In this document: piece after piece, positions 1 to 11,972 of the stretch
Layout: each line of letters opens with the position of its first letter
Position numbering within the stretch: the first letter of the stretch is position 1
DNA from: Theropithecus gelada
Taxonomy: Eukaryota > Chordata > Mammalia > Primates > Cercopithecidae
Assembly (NCBI RefSeq): GCF_003255815.1
Contig: NC_037669.1
Span: forward strand, 129,142,596-129,206,595
DNA: 64,000 nt
Direction: 5' to 3'
Translations under genes and position numbers: made by a program
The notes under the pieces: generated by a model
Databases searched by the model: none
What the model saw: only the letters and a program-made list of their open reading frames with translations
What the model was told of the DNA's origin: nothing

Positions 1-140
1 GGGGGGAGGGATTGCATTGGGAGTTATACCTGATGTAAATGACGAGTTGATGGGTGCAGCACACCAACAAGGCACAAGTATACATATGTAACAAACCTGC
101 ACGTTATGCACATGTACCCTACAACTTACAGTATAATAAT

Positions 141-171
<31 letters not shown>

Positions 172-180
172 AAAAGAAAA
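1..180 (+). mobile_element. L1PA-like 3' end (3' UTR and poly-A)
   Basis: The window opens inside the 3' UTR of a primate L1. The G-rich tract, the gatgggtgcagcacacc block, the tatgtaacaaacctgcacg block and the long A tail from about 152 are the usual order of an L1PA-class 3' end. The 5' part lies outside the window, so its length and any target duplication cannot be judged. It shares the variant gttatacctgatgtaaatga with the L1 at 6013, so the two are probably close in subfamily. Confidence 0.9.
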
Positions 181-1360
181 GAGTGCTCATATTGATTTGC
201 AATGTTTAGTGTCCTGAAATTTTAGTCCATTTTAAAAATGTATATTTTATTGTACTAAGAAATATGGAATAAGTTCATGATCATGAAATAATAAGATGAT
301 TTATATATGCCATATATAAATATATTGACAGCAATGGTTTGCAAGCCACAAATCAAAATAAAATAATATTTTCCTCATTCTTGCTTGAAGGGCTTATATG
401 TATTTTCTTTAATATTCCTGTATTGCCATATCATAATTCTTAATATATATTTCTGCCTATTAAAGTAAATATTTTTGCTTATATAATTAATATCACAGTC
501 CTGATGGTGTAAAGATATGTTAATATAGGGAACCTAACCTCTGAAACTTTAAGCATCATGTGATAATTTCCAGCAATAGAGAAAAACAATAAAAGAAGAA
601 ATTATTCAAAGTAATTTCCATTTATTTTAAATAATCATTTGATCTCTCAATCACCTACTCACCTCCAGCATAGGCTATATTTAATAATTATTTGTTAATT
701 AAATTAAAGTGATTCATATAAGTAACATTAAAATAGAAATAATATGATAGTAATTTAAAAAATTTATTCTAAGCACAAAAACTATGCTTAAACAGTAATT
801 ATGTGGAATCAGTACTGTTATTGCATCATTTTGAATGATCATCTTAAAAATGTTCTCATTTTTGATGTCCTAATTTAAAGAGCTCCCACATTGTGGCCTC
901 TCTAAAATCCCTCTATTCACACAAACAGACAAACTATGGCATTCTGTACACTTTTAAGCCTCAGTTCACTTACTTTTAGAAGTTATAGTGTCGATACATG
1001 ATCTACTTGTCGCATTTATTCTCATTATTCCATTGTCTACTGACTCTATCATTACTCTCTTTTACTGAAGACCTCACTTTCAAATTTCACTTTCCATTTA
1101 TTTGATAAGGGTTTCCATCTGTGTATTCCACATAGTAGTATTTACTGTTGTTTATGTGCTAAGTATTTTCTTGAGATCAAACATGTAAAGACAGGACTTT
1201 TAGTTTTAGCTCTGTAAAATAAACAGCTTAGAAGTCATCACTTCCATTGCAACAATAGGATAAAAACACCCAGATCAAAGTCTGGAGAGATGGGTTACAA
1301 CAAGGAAACACGCCCAACCTGGAGCAGAAGCTGCTAGAGCCATGCGCTGGTAGAAACACT
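181..1360. other. AT-rich sequence, nothing recognised
   Basis: About 1.2 kb of AT-rich DNA with no coding signal, structural RNA or repeat I can name. Any element here must be old and diverged. Confidence 0.5.
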
Positions 1361-1669
1361 TTTTTTTTTTTTTTTTTTTTTGAGACAGGGGAGTCTGGCG
1401 TTGTCCCCTGGGCTGGAATATAGTGGCATGATCTTGGCTCCTGCAACCTCCGCCTCCCAGGTTCAAGTGATTCTCCTGCCTCAGTCTCCTGAATAGCTGG
1501 GATCACAGGCACTCGCCACCATGCCCAGCTAATTTTTTTTTGTATTTTTAGTAGAGACAGGGTTCCACCATGTGGACCAGGCTGGTCTCAAACTCCTGAC
1601 CTCAAGTGATTCACTCTTATTGGCCTCCCCAAGGGCTGGCATTACAGGCATCAGCCACCACGCCCAGCC
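1361..1669 (-). mobile_element. Alu (S/J-like), antisense
   Basis: A full-length dimeric Alu read on the minus strand: a T tract (the reversed A tail) at 1361-1381, then the reversed right and left monomers, ending in cgcccagcc at 1669. An imperfect 15-base target duplication flanks it (1347-1361 and 1675-1689, two mismatches). Short frames crossing it are Alu translations with poly-lysine from the tail and are not genes. Confidence 0.93.
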
Positions 1670-1689
1670 ATACACTAGTAGAAAGACTT

Positions 1690-2290
1690 CAATGGTAATT
1701 TTGATGAATTGTTGGAAGCCATGTTTAAACTATCTTAAGAGTGATAAACTCTTGAGGACATGTGGTCTTGTGCCTGGGGTGATTCGTATACTTTTGTCGG
1801 TTTAAGATTCAGAAATCTGCTAACATTTGGAAGAGTTAGGAAAACGCACCTCCTGTCTTTGACAAGGGGAAAAGTAACCATTGTGAAATGGTTACTAGTG
1901 CATATTTAATAAAAGGCCTACTTTACAACAAAAAAAGACTTTAACAGCCTTATCCCACATAGGCAGGGGCTCAGTTACCCAACACAAATACTCACTGGCC
2001 TTCCGATCTCACATATGTGGGAGAGAGAAAAAAAAGATTAGAAGCATCTGTGAAAATGTCAGCTAAGGGTCATAGGTCCACAAAAAGACTGAGAGTTAAC
2101 TAAAAAATTATAGAATAATTCCCCCCACCCAACTCTTTACCACCACTTTAGCAGGGTTGTTGTATGATAATAGAATTATGGAGAACAAAATGCTAGGCAT
2201 AGGCTATATTTAGAAAGAAGTTCTTATAAAAATACAAAGGCAGAAAGAGAGTTAAAAATAAGAACAATGGAGGAATTTGAAGCACCTGAA
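1690..2290. other. No feature recognised; may contain the diverged 5' end of the following L1M
   Basis: The last 300 bases may be L1M 5' UTR, but similarity only becomes clear near 2300. Nothing else is seen. Confidence 0.4.
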
Positions 2291-2299
2291 ACCTACAGC

Positions 2300-3960
2300 T
2301 ACAGCCAACTATAAAAGCAGCCCAAATCCTTGTCAGATTAACATAAACTTCACACTAAAGGTCTATTTGCCCCAGTTTCTATTATCTGATATATCATACC
2401 TGGCTTTCAACAAAGTAATTAGAACTCATAATAAACAGTAGGAAAAAAAAAACAAAAAACTGAAGATGCAAAGCAAACATCAGGACCAGACTCAGATATG
2501 GTATAAATTTTGGAATCATGACACGGGAAATTTTAAATAACCATGATGTTAAAGACTGTACTGGAAAAAGTAGACAACTTGCAAGAACAGATGTGTAATG
2601 AAGATAGAGAGATAGAAATTCTAAGAAAAATCAAAATAACAAAAATATCAAAAACACTTTAAAAGAGATGAAGAATGTTTCGTTTTCGCTCATCAGTAAA
2701 CTAAACACAGCTGAGGAAAAAAAAATCAGTGCACATGAAGATATATCAACAGAAACTTCCCCAAACTTCCACAAACTTAAATGCAAAGTGAAAAAAGGGT
2801 AAAAGAAAAAGAAAAAAAAAGAATATAAAGACTGTGAGACAAATAGAAAAGATTGGCATGCTTAATAAGAATACCAGTAAAAGAAAGAGAATGGAGCAGA
2901 TAAATATTTAAAGTAACAATGACTGGTAATTTTCCAAAATTAATAACAGATACCCAAGTACAGATCCACAAAGCCCAGTAAACACCAAGAAGCATAAATA
3001 CTAAAAATCTGCAACTAGGCATACATATTCAAATTGCAGAAAATTAAAGAAAAAGAAAAATCTTGAAAGAAAGTAGAAAAACAAAAACACTGTATTTGTA
3101 AGGAAACAAGAAGAATTAAATTACATTTATTTTCAGAGACTATGTATGCAAGAAAGTTTAGAAACCATGCATGCAAGGGAAATTTTAAAGGATTGTAGGA
3201 AAAACAAAACCTAGAATTCTGTATCCCCATGAAATCCTTTAAAAGTGAAGGACAACTACTTTCTCAGTCAAAAACAAAGGAAATTCAACATTAGCAGATT
3301 TATCCTTCCAAAAAATGTTACAGAAAGTTCTTCAGGAATGAGGAAATGACATAGGTCAGAATATTAGACTCACATTGAACAATAACAAAATAAAGCAAAT
3401 GAAAAGCAACAGCTGAAATTAAAATAAAATATTGGTATTTTTATTATTAACTAATCCAGTACATAGCTATTCAGATCAATAATAATAACAATGAAGTATT
3501 AGATTATAGGATATGAGAGGAGATGAAGGAATCACACAACTTTATAAGGGAAAGGAAGAAAGAATAATGAATACTCAGTTATAATGTACCTGCACTATCT
3601 ATGAAGTGGTATAGTGCTATTTGAAAGTCAGTTTAAATCAATTGTATATTGCAAACTCTAGTGCATCCACTTAAAAACTAAAAATAAAGAACTCTAACTG
3701 ATTTTCTAAGAGAGGAGAGAAAATAATATCATGTAAAGTATTCAATTAATAACAAATGAGGCACACAAATATGGAAAGAAAAAAAAGAACAAGTGCAAGG
3801 AAGAGAAAATAAACATAGTAGACATTAACCAAATCTATCAAAATTTACTTTAAATGTGTATTCTCTAAATACAACAACTAGAAGACAGAGATTGACAAAG
3901 CAAAGAAGGACAATTAAAATGAAACAAGGACTTTACAAACAATACAATTCAGCAATCTCC
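2300..3960 (+). mobile_element. Old L1M (L1MB/MC/MD-like) 5' portion with ORF1 relic
   Basis: An ancient mammalian L1 on the plus strand. From about 2340 it follows the late 5' UTR of L1M elements (ccagtttctattatc, ggctttcaacaaa), then ORF1 (accagactcagatatgg near 2487; the end of ORF1 with cctagaattctgtatcccc near 3210 and agttcttcaggaatgagg near 3325), then the inter-ORF spacer (gaagtggtatagtgctattt near 3602) and the first bases of ORF2 (agacagagattgacaaag near 3883). ORF1 would encode the nucleic-acid-binding L1 protein, but stops and small deletions occur throughout and no long frame survives. Most of ORF2 and the 3' UTR are missing. Confidence 0.8.
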
Positions 3961-5416
3961 CTTATATGTAGTTACAGGACTGATTAGACAACCAAAAAAT
4001 TATTGTACCTGGAGGCTGCTGTTTCCAGCTATCTTCTATGAGATTTGAGATGCTACAAGCTTCTCGACTTCTATCTTCTAGAAATTTAGAAAGTTATAAG
4101 AATATAGCATTGGTGTTGAGGGCATTGAGAGCCCATCATCAAAGTTTTCTTCTAGATCTTCATGTAGCAATTTAAATAGCCCCAAGTTTATTAAGAAGAT
4201 CAGAACAGTAGTACAAGAAAATAAAAACTATGTAAGTAGCAAAAATTAAAGCTCTGTTTATCGCAGCTCTTAAGAGATACCTTGTCATACATTTTTACTA
4301 CACACACATTCTGCTTTTGCTCCTAATAGAAGAGAAGATTTTAATGGAGATATAAGTTAACTGAGGTAATAACTATATAAAAGATTTTTATTTTTAAAAA
4401 GCTTAAAACTATATACCATTACAAAAAAATTCTAACCTAAAAATACTAAATTGAGATATGACCCTAATTATAGAGTTTTCTTATTTCCTTTGTTAATATT
4501 ACATTACGTAAGTACTGAAGTACTCAAACTTATGACATAAAAATGAAATAGTCTTAGTGATCATGATAATTGTTAATAAAAGCACTGTGATTTATAGTAA
4601 TGTAATAAGATATGTTTAGCCCAAGTTTATATCCTCTAGTCTATTAAGTGAGATATTTGATATAAAAATGTTTTACATTTCTATGAGGGTTATTTGAAGT
4701 TTTTATGTTATAGTCAATAGCATCTTCAATTATGTCAACACACTGGTAAGGATGCCATCTAAGATGTTGCAACAATGCCATGCCATAATTATACACTTCC
4801 ATAGTTATCATAGTACACTGAATAAGCATTGTGTATGTGTTTGTGTGTATAAAACAAAGCAGAAAATAATTTTAAAAATAGGTGTTTAAGTTTTGTGGTA
4901 TAAAAATTAGGTAAAAACAAAAAAGTGTAAACTTTTGAAAGCAAATTATGGTTTAAAAGTTGTAATGGAAGATGTGAAAATCAAGAATACACATAGAACA
5001 CACATGTCTGATAATCACATACACTTGAAAGTAGGTTACTTTTCTTTTTTTACTTTGAATCATCTGTTCTTTATTTTTCCTTTCCAAAATGACTCCATTC
5101 TCAACTAATATGATATTTTCAATAAATAGGAAGCTGTATGGTTAAAAAAGAAACACAGGCATTTTAGAGAAAAAGGTAACTCTTAATATTTTTAGTCAAT
5201 TAATTAATTCATCCACCAATTCATTGCTTTACTAATGATTTATCTCATTATTTAACAAAAAAAAGCAATTCAAAGCATGACTGTGTAATTGGGCCCTACA
5301 CACAAATAGAATAAAACATAATTTTTGTCCTTGTGCTTAGAGACTAAGAGCCACTAACTTGTTTCTTATTTAAAAATAACAGAAACTGATTCTAATTAAC
5401 CTAGCAGCAGTGAATT
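3961..5416. other. AT-rich, nothing recognised
   Basis: No repeat or gene signature I can name. Several AT-rich runs and one short open frame on the minus strand (4644-4829, 61 codons) without codon structure. Confidence 0.45.
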
Positions 5417-5656
5417 TCATTTGAAGTATATTCTGTAGTTCAAATAACAGTTTGAGAAATGCACAGAAACAAAAGATGTCCAGCTAGGCTGATCTGCAAA
5501 CAAATCTAAACAAGAGTCAAGTTGGGATCCCATTGTCATTGCTGCTGATGACTGAGCATCACCTCCAATGGCATGACCTCCACTGGACCTTGATGCTGCC
5601 ACCGCTCTTACTGGTCCTGCTGGTGTAGCTTCTGCTGAGCCCTGGATGTTTCTCAC
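5417..5656 (-). other. 79-codon minus-strand open frame of unusual composition, unidentified
   Basis: An open frame in an island of higher GC than its surroundings. The first half is rich in Ala, Gly, Ser and Arg and looks low-complexity; the second half is hydrophobic or aromatic and AT-rich, like read-through into noncoding DNA. No domain, poly-A tail or splice signal supports a gene. It could be a short retrocopy fragment, an old LTR fragment or chance. I do not recognise it. Confidence 0.2.
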
Positions 5657-5891
5657 AGGGAAATGAGCATTAAAGAGTTACCAATTCTTTTCACCAGTCT
5701 TTCCAAATTGAATTTGGTAAAATTGGATCGTTAATGACTCTACATTCTCTTTTACCCCACATCTAATCTTCAGGAAATCTTCTTGTCTTTGATTTCAGAA
5801 TATATGAAGAATTTTTCCACATTTTACTGTCTCCATTGTACTCCCAGATAGATACACCATAATCTCCAGCATGGATTAGAATAGGCCTCCT

Positions 5892-6485
5892 ATGATAGTT
5901 TGCTGAGAATGATGGTTTCCAGCTGCATCCATGTCCCTACAAAGGACACGAACTCATCCTTTTTTATGGCTGCATAGTATTCCATGGTGTATATGTGCCA
6001 CATTTTCTTAATCAGAACAGAAAACCAAACACAGCATGTTCTTACTCATAGGTGGGAATCGATCAATGAGATCACTTGGACTCTGGAAGGGGAACATCAC
6101 ACACCAGGGCCTATTATAGGGAGGGGGTGGGGGGAGGGATGGCATTGGGAGTTATACCTGATGTAAATGACGAGTTTATGGGTGCTGTTGAGTTGATGGG
6201 TGCAGCACACCAACATGGCACAAGTATACATATGTAATAAACCTGCACGTTGTGCACATGTACCCTGGAACTTACATTATAAAAAAAAAAAAAAGAAACA
6301 TGTACCTATTTCATTTATCCTAACTACCACCAGTATACTCTATTGTTTTTACTTGCTAATTTGGCAGGCAAACATGCTGTTTTATTTTTATTGAAGATTT
6401 TATTTGTTATTGATTAAAAGTGTACTTAACTCCTTAATAAATCTGATTTTATTTTGGTAAAAAAAAAAAAAAAAGAAAGAAAGAA
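5892..6485 (+). mobile_element. L1PA-like insertion with 5' inversion and 3' transduced tail
   Basis: A short, 5'-truncated L1. Positions 5892-6011 are the ORF2 end and 3' UTR start in reverse orientation, and 6012-6295 continue the same element forward from almost the matching base to a first A tail. This is the twin-priming pattern. Positions 6296-6458 are non-L1 sequence, with an AATAAA at 6436-6441 and a second A tail at 6459-6485. A 14-base target duplication (agaataggcctcct at 5878-5891 and 6486-6499) encloses inversion, L1 end and extra tail together, so they arrived in one event. The 3' UTR carries a private 18-base duplication (6172-6189 and 6190-6207). Confidence 0.88.
6436..6441 (+). 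promoter_or_regulatory. Poly-A signal AATAAA used by the transduced transcript
   Basis: AATAAA lies 17 bases before the second A tail of the L1 insertion, a normal distance for cleavage and polyadenylation. It implies that the L1 transcript read through its own weak signal into a signal in its source locus. Confidence 0.7.
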
Positions 6486-7094
6486 AGAATAGGCCTCCTA
6501 AACTGATCTCCCTGTATTTACACTTAATACACTGCTCTCTAACCTCGGTGGCACATCTAGAGTGACAATTTGAAATAAATAAAATCATGTCACTCTTCTG
6601 CTCAAAACTCTCCAATATCTTGTTATTTCACTCAGAAGAAAACCAAAATCCTTGGCAAAGCTCAATGAATTGGTTGATACTAGACCCTAAGTAATCTGGC
6701 CTCCTGTTAATTTTCCACTTTCCTCCAATTCTACTGTCCCCTTTGCTGTCTCTGAATAAAGGCAGATATATTCTCACTGTACAGGTTTCCCCTTGCTGTT
6801 CCCTCGGCCAAAGGGCTCTTTCTCAATATACACATGGTGAACCTGTTATTCCTCAACTCTGTACTGACCACCCCATTTCAAAATGCAATCTCTTTTTCTC
6901 CCTGTCATTTTCAATCCACTAACCCTCTTTATTTTATCCCATGGAAGAAATCAATAAACAATTTATCATTTTCTCTATATTTATCTGTTGTTATTTTCCT
7001 CCTCTCCTTCCCATAAAGAAAACCTACACTAGGATAGAGATTTTTGTCTATCATGTTTGTCTGTGTGTGTGTTTTTGTCTGTCTTGTCAATTAT

Positions 7095-7095
7095 G

Positions 7096-7137
<42 letters not shown>

Positions 7138-7145
7138 TGTGTGTG
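7095..7145 (+). repeat. Microsatellite (TC)n followed by (TG)n
   Basis: About 13 TC units run directly into about 12 TG units. Frames reading through it (Ser-Leu or Val-Cys repeats one way, Thr-His or Arg-Glu the other) are artefacts. Length is likely polymorphic. Confidence 0.97.
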
Positions 7146-7205
7146 ATAAAATAGTGTATGTCACAGCATTGGTGCAAAAGAAATATATTTTTTTTAATTG
7201 AAACC

Positions 7206-8280
7206 TTGATTGCTTTGTGGAAAAGAGAAGAGAGACAGACAAAAACAGGAAGCAGAGAAGACATTTGAGAGCTAATAAGGCATTTCAAATAAGGGATGAT
7301 GATGGTTAAAACTTATTTAGTAGAGGTGTAGGATGTAGTCAGATTTACAGTATATAGTATATTTTAAAAGGTGACTCAATAGCACTAGATTATGATTTGC
7401 TTTTGGAGTTTAAGAAAACAGAGGGATAAAGGATAGTACACAACTTTTTTGGCAAGAGCTTGAGCATTCTGTTTTGAAATTTAAATTTGCAATGCTATTA
7501 CACATTAAAATTACCATATTAAGTATGTGCAGTAAATTATCACTTAACATTATCACAGATCCTTTAAAATTTCTACTTTAAGTGGAATGACATACAGCAG
7601 GTCCTTTAATAATGTCATTTTTATTAATGTCCTTTTGTTATAATGTTCATAAGAAAAAAAAAAACTGAATTTTTTATACATTGTTTCACTTAAAGTCCAA
7701 GTTGGCAAATACAGACTTAAACCTGAGCAGATACCTAAGTTTAAATATATGAATAGATATCTTATGCTTTCATTATGCCTGATTTACACTTTTTTAAATA
7801 AAATCTGTGCTTTGAGTGAAAACTGCAGCTGTGTGGGACATTACTCACATTAAATTTCTTGAAAGAAAATGAAAAAAAAAAAAAAAGCCTGGCTTAAAGA
7901 TAGCATTATGCAATATACTAGCATCATATGCAAATACACTTGTTGATGAGTTAGATACTCACAGTGGGTTCTGAAGAAGAATGAAGGAAAAATACTCTAA
8001 TGAGCTCATTTCAAGCAGTTGTCTTATTGTCGAGTAGCCATGATTTGAGAAATGGCCTGAAGTAAGAATATGTATCTATAATTATTAGCAACTAATGATT
8101 GTGCTGCCTGGTTAAAGACTTAGAATCACAAACATGTAGGACACTGTGTGTATGATGGATTCTCAGAATGTGCTTGGAGCATAAAAGCACCTGTCCCTCA
8201 CAGATTTCCCAATCCTGTGGTTTTTGGCCGAAGAACCAAGAAGATGAAGTTACCCTCAGGTAAGAAAGGAAGAGATGGCC
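7206..8280. other. No feature recognised
   Basis: AT-rich single-copy-looking sequence with short A runs near 7651 and 7872. No repeat family or coding frame recognised. Confidence 0.5.
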
Positions 8281-9244
8281 ACTAGGCCAGGAAAAAACAG
8301 AGATGACTTTCCTATCGGACTATGACACTTGTCCGCAGGTCCTTCTGCTTGCCAACCACTCCCAGATTCCCTGCCTCATAGCCCTGCAGGATCGTGTTCA
8401 CAATGCAGCCTCTGCTGCTCAGCCTGGGTCCTTCACTCCACCTGGGTCCATTCCTGGCATCCTGGGAGCACTTCAGATCCTTCAGTCCACCCTGAACCCA
8501 ACTCCAAGTGTTTGAAGGATAGAGCACAATTCTGTCTTAGTGCCCCAGGACTGCAGAATGTAGCTCAGGAGTGCTGAGCTAAGATCTGTGGCTGACACTC
8601 AAGTGGCAGAGAAGCCCAAACTCTCAGGGCACTTAGAGGTGAGATGTGTGACCTTGTGGATTTGAGCAACATGGGGGATACTTCCTTCCACAGGTCCAGC
8701 CTAGAAAGGGTGAGGCATGTCTCTGTGATGTGGCCTTTTCCCAGGGAGCCCCACAGCCTAGAACACCTAACAAAAGAAACATGGGCCCAATGCCAGTGAT
8801 TGGAGATAGGCCAGCAGCAGACCTACTGAAGGAGTCACCTCCCTCCCTTTGCACTGCAGAGCATGACTGGAAACAGGAGGAAATACAGAGGAGCCACACA
8901 AGCAAGTAAGAACCTATCTACCACCCATTACTTTTAAGTGACAGCTACTGGATGGCAGCCCAAGCTTCAACACCAAAAATATTTAGCGAATATATTCCCC
9001 TGTGAAAGCAAGAGTGTGAATTCAGGCACAAAGAAAGACTGTGTATAGAATCTTGACCCTCTGAAAGCATCCCAAAATGAAACCAACTACCTATAACTTA
9101 ACTTTTACCACAGATTAAGGAACACTAACACCTACAGATGAGAATAAGTCAGTGAAATAACTCTGGCTGTTTTAAAAGATGGAATGTCTCTTTACCTCCA
9201 AATGAGTCCTCTAGCCCCCCAGCAATGATTAGTCTGAAATGACA

Positions 9245-10091
9245 GACTTAGAATCCAGAATCTTGATGGCAAGCAAGCTCACTGAGATTCAGGAGAAAGT
9301 TGAAACTAATTTAAGGAATCCAGTAAAATGACCCAATAGCTGAAAGCAGGACCAATCAGTTTAAGAAAGAACTAAACAAATTCTAGAGCTAAAAAAATTA
9401 CTACATGAATTTCATAACATAATACAACCCCTCCAATACAATCTATATTTACAACAGAATACACCAAGCTGAGGAAAGGATCTCAGAGCCTGAACACCAG
9501 TTCTTTCAACTAACTTAGTCAGAAAAAAATAAAGACAAGAGAATTTTTAAAAATGAACAATACCTCCAAGAAATATGAAGCTATGTAAAGATACCAGATC
9601 TGAGACTCATGGGCATTCCTGAGAGAGAAGGAGAGAGAATAAGCTGCTTGGAAAATATATTTCAGGATATAGTTGGTGAACAGTTCCCTAATCTCACTAC
9701 AGAGGTTGATGTGCAAATTCAAGACACACAGAGAACCCTGGCTAGATACTACACAAAATTATGATCCCCTAGGCACATGATCATCAGATTCACCAAGGTC
9801 AATACAAAAGAAAAAAGTTTAAAAGCAGCTAGAGAGAAGGGTCAAGTCAGATGCAGAGAACCTCATTAAGCTAGCATCAGACTTCTCAGAAGCGATTGGA
9901 GGCTTATGTTCAGCATGTTTAAAGAAAAGAAGTTCCAACAGAGAATTTACTATCCTGACAAACTAAGCTTCATAAGCAAAGGAGAAATAAAATCCTTCTC
10001 ACACAAGCAACCAGTGAGGAAGTTCACTTCAAGAAGACCAGTCTTGCAAGAGGGCTTTAAGGGAGTACTAAATATGAAGTCAAAAGAATGA
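9245..10091 (+). pseudogene. L1 ORF1 relic (RNA-binding protein)
   Basis: Similarity to L1 ORF1 of the L1PB/MA age class. The region opens with cagaatcttgatggcaagc, passes the middle domain (agactcatgggcattcctga near 9602) and ends with the C-terminal domain; the last 61 codons (9906-10091) are still open and end at tga. ORF1 forms trimers that coat L1 RNA. Upstream, stops and frameshifts break the frame, so no functional protein is expected. Confidence 0.7.
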
Positions 10092-11253
10092 CACCTGTTA
10101 CCACAAAAACACACTTAAATACATAGCCCATAAGTATTATAAAGCAACTACATAATCAAGTCTACATAACAACCAGCTAACAATATGATGACAGGATCCA
10201 AATATCACATATCAATACTAACCCCGAATGTAAATGGGCTAAATGCCCACACTTAAAAGACATAGAGTGTCAAGCTGAATAAAAAGACAAGACCTAACCA
10301 TCTGCTGTCCTCAGGAGATCCATCTCACAAATAACAACACCCCTAGGCTCAAAGTAAAGGGATGGAGAAAGATCTACCATGCAAACAAAACATAAAAAGG
10401 AAAAGGTGCTGCTTTTCTTACATAAGACAATGGACTTTAAAATGATAAAAATAAGAAGGACAAAGAATGGTATTATATAATGATAAAGAATATAATAGAA
10501 GAAGAAGACTTAATGATTGTAAATATGTATGTGCCTAATATTGCAGTCAGAAAACTGTCAAAGAAACTGTAATTAAACCCAACTCTTGAACAATTAGACC
10601 TAGTAGATATCTACAAAGCATTCTATTCCACAACCACAAAGTATGGATGCATCTTATTGGCACATTGAATGTATTGTAAGATTTACCACGTGCTTGGTTA
10701 TAACGCAAGCTATCAATGAATTTGAAAAATTGAAATCATACCACCCACACTCTTGAACCACAATGCAATAAAAATAGGAATCAATATCAAGAAGATCTCT
10801 CAAAACTGCATAAATACATGAAAATTAAACAACTTGCTCTGAATAACTCCTGGATAAAGATAGAAATTAGTCTGAAATCAAAAAATTGTTTAAAATTCAT
10901 GAAAATAGGGACACAGCTTACCGAAATTTTAGGAATACAGCTAAAGCAGTGTTAAGGTAAAGTTTATAGCACTAAAATGCCTTTACCAATAATTTAGAAA
11001 GATCTTAAATTAGCAATTTAACTTGTCACCTAAAGTAATTAGGAAAAAGAATAAATCAACATTATAACCAGGAGAGGAAAAGAACTAAAATTTTAAAAGA
11101 GTTGAATATAATTGAGATGGAAAAATCCATACAAAAGATCAATTAAACCAAAAGATGGTTGTTCAAAAAATAAACAAGATTGATATTCTGCTAGCAAGAT
11201 TAACAACAAAAAGAGAAAACCCAAATAAGTATAATTAGAAATGACAAAGATGA

Positions 11254-11560
11254 GGACTTGGCACAGTGGCTTACTCCTGTAATCCTAGCACTTTGGGAGG
11301 CTGAGGTGGGTGGATTGCCACAGCTCAGGAGTTCTTGACCAGCCTAGGCAACATGGTCAAGCCCTGTCTCTACTAAAATACAAAAAAAAAAAAAAGCCGG
11401 GTGTGGTGGTGGGCACCTGTAGTCTCTGCTATTCAGGAGGCTGAGGCAGGAGAATTGCTTGAACCTGGGAATTGGAGGTTGCAGAGAGCCGAGATCACGC
11501 CACTGCACTCCAGCCTGGGCAGCAGAGCGAGACTATGTCTCAAAAAAAAAAAAAAAAGAA
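11254..11560 (+). mobile_element. Alu (S-like), plus strand, inserted in L1 ORF2
   Basis: Full dimeric Alu with middle A-rich linker (11382-11395) and a 3' A tail. It is flanked by a perfect 17-base target duplication, agaaatgacaaagatga, at 11237-11253 and 11561-11577. Both copies are L1 sequence, so the Alu is younger than its host. Confidence 0.96.
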
Positions 11561-11583
11561 AGAAATGACAAAGATGACACCTT

Positions 11584-11645
11584 ATAACTGATCCCACATA
11601 AATACACAAAAGGAATAACTGATCCCACATAAATACACAAAAGGA
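11584..11645 (+). repeat. 31-bp tandem duplication inside the L1
   Basis: Two identical 31-base units starting ataactgatcccacataaa lie at 11584-11614 and 11615-11645, just after the Alu's target duplication. The identity suggests a recent local duplication. Confidence 0.95.
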
Positions 11646-11696
11646 AGCCTCAGAGGAAGCTATGAACAACTTTATACACACAAATTAGAAAATCTA

Positions 11697-11972
11697 GATG
11701 TGTGATTGCTCAAACCTGTTATCCCAACACTTTGGGAAGCTGAGGCAAGCAAATCAACTGAGCTCAGCTGTTCAAGACCAGTCTGGGAAACATGGTGAAA
11801 CCCTGTCTCTACAAAAAGTGCAAAACTTAGCCGGGTGCAGTGGCTTGTGCCTGTAATACCAGCTACTCAGGAGGCTTAGGCAGGAGAACTGCTTGAGCCT
11901 GGGAGGTGAGGTTTCAGTGGGCCAAAATCAGGCCATTGCACTCCAGCCTGGGTGACAGAATGAGACTTTGTC
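11697..11972 (+). mobile_element. Alu (J-like), plus strand, diverged
   Basis: An older Alu with both monomers recognisable (cactttgggaagctgaggc; gcactccagcctgggtgaca) but many substitutions. Its A tail has been replaced by the AAGG microsatellite that follows directly. Confidence 0.9.

Larger units (their letters stand above)
5800..7035 (+). mobile_element. L2 (LINE2) 3' portion, split by an L1 insertion
   Basis: Diverged L2 on the plus strand. Left of the insertion is ggattagaataggcctcct; right of it are actgatctccctgtatttac, aaaatcatgtcactcttctg, aagtaatctggcctcctg and aggatagagatttttgtcta, in L2 consensus order. The L1 at 5878-6499 interrupts it and duplicated part of it. L2 encoded endonuclease and reverse transcriptase; only degraded 3' sequence is left and no frame is intact. 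Confidence 0.75.

Noticed and set aside
7091..7288. Frames with Thr-His and Arg-Glu repeats
   Set aside because: Translation of the (TC)n(TG)n microsatellite.
8633..8905. 90-codon antisense frame in the L1 5' UTR, reminiscent of L1 ORF0
   Set aside because: ORF0 is known from younger L1PA 5' UTRs; this host is an older L1 and the frame shows no similarity I can recognise.
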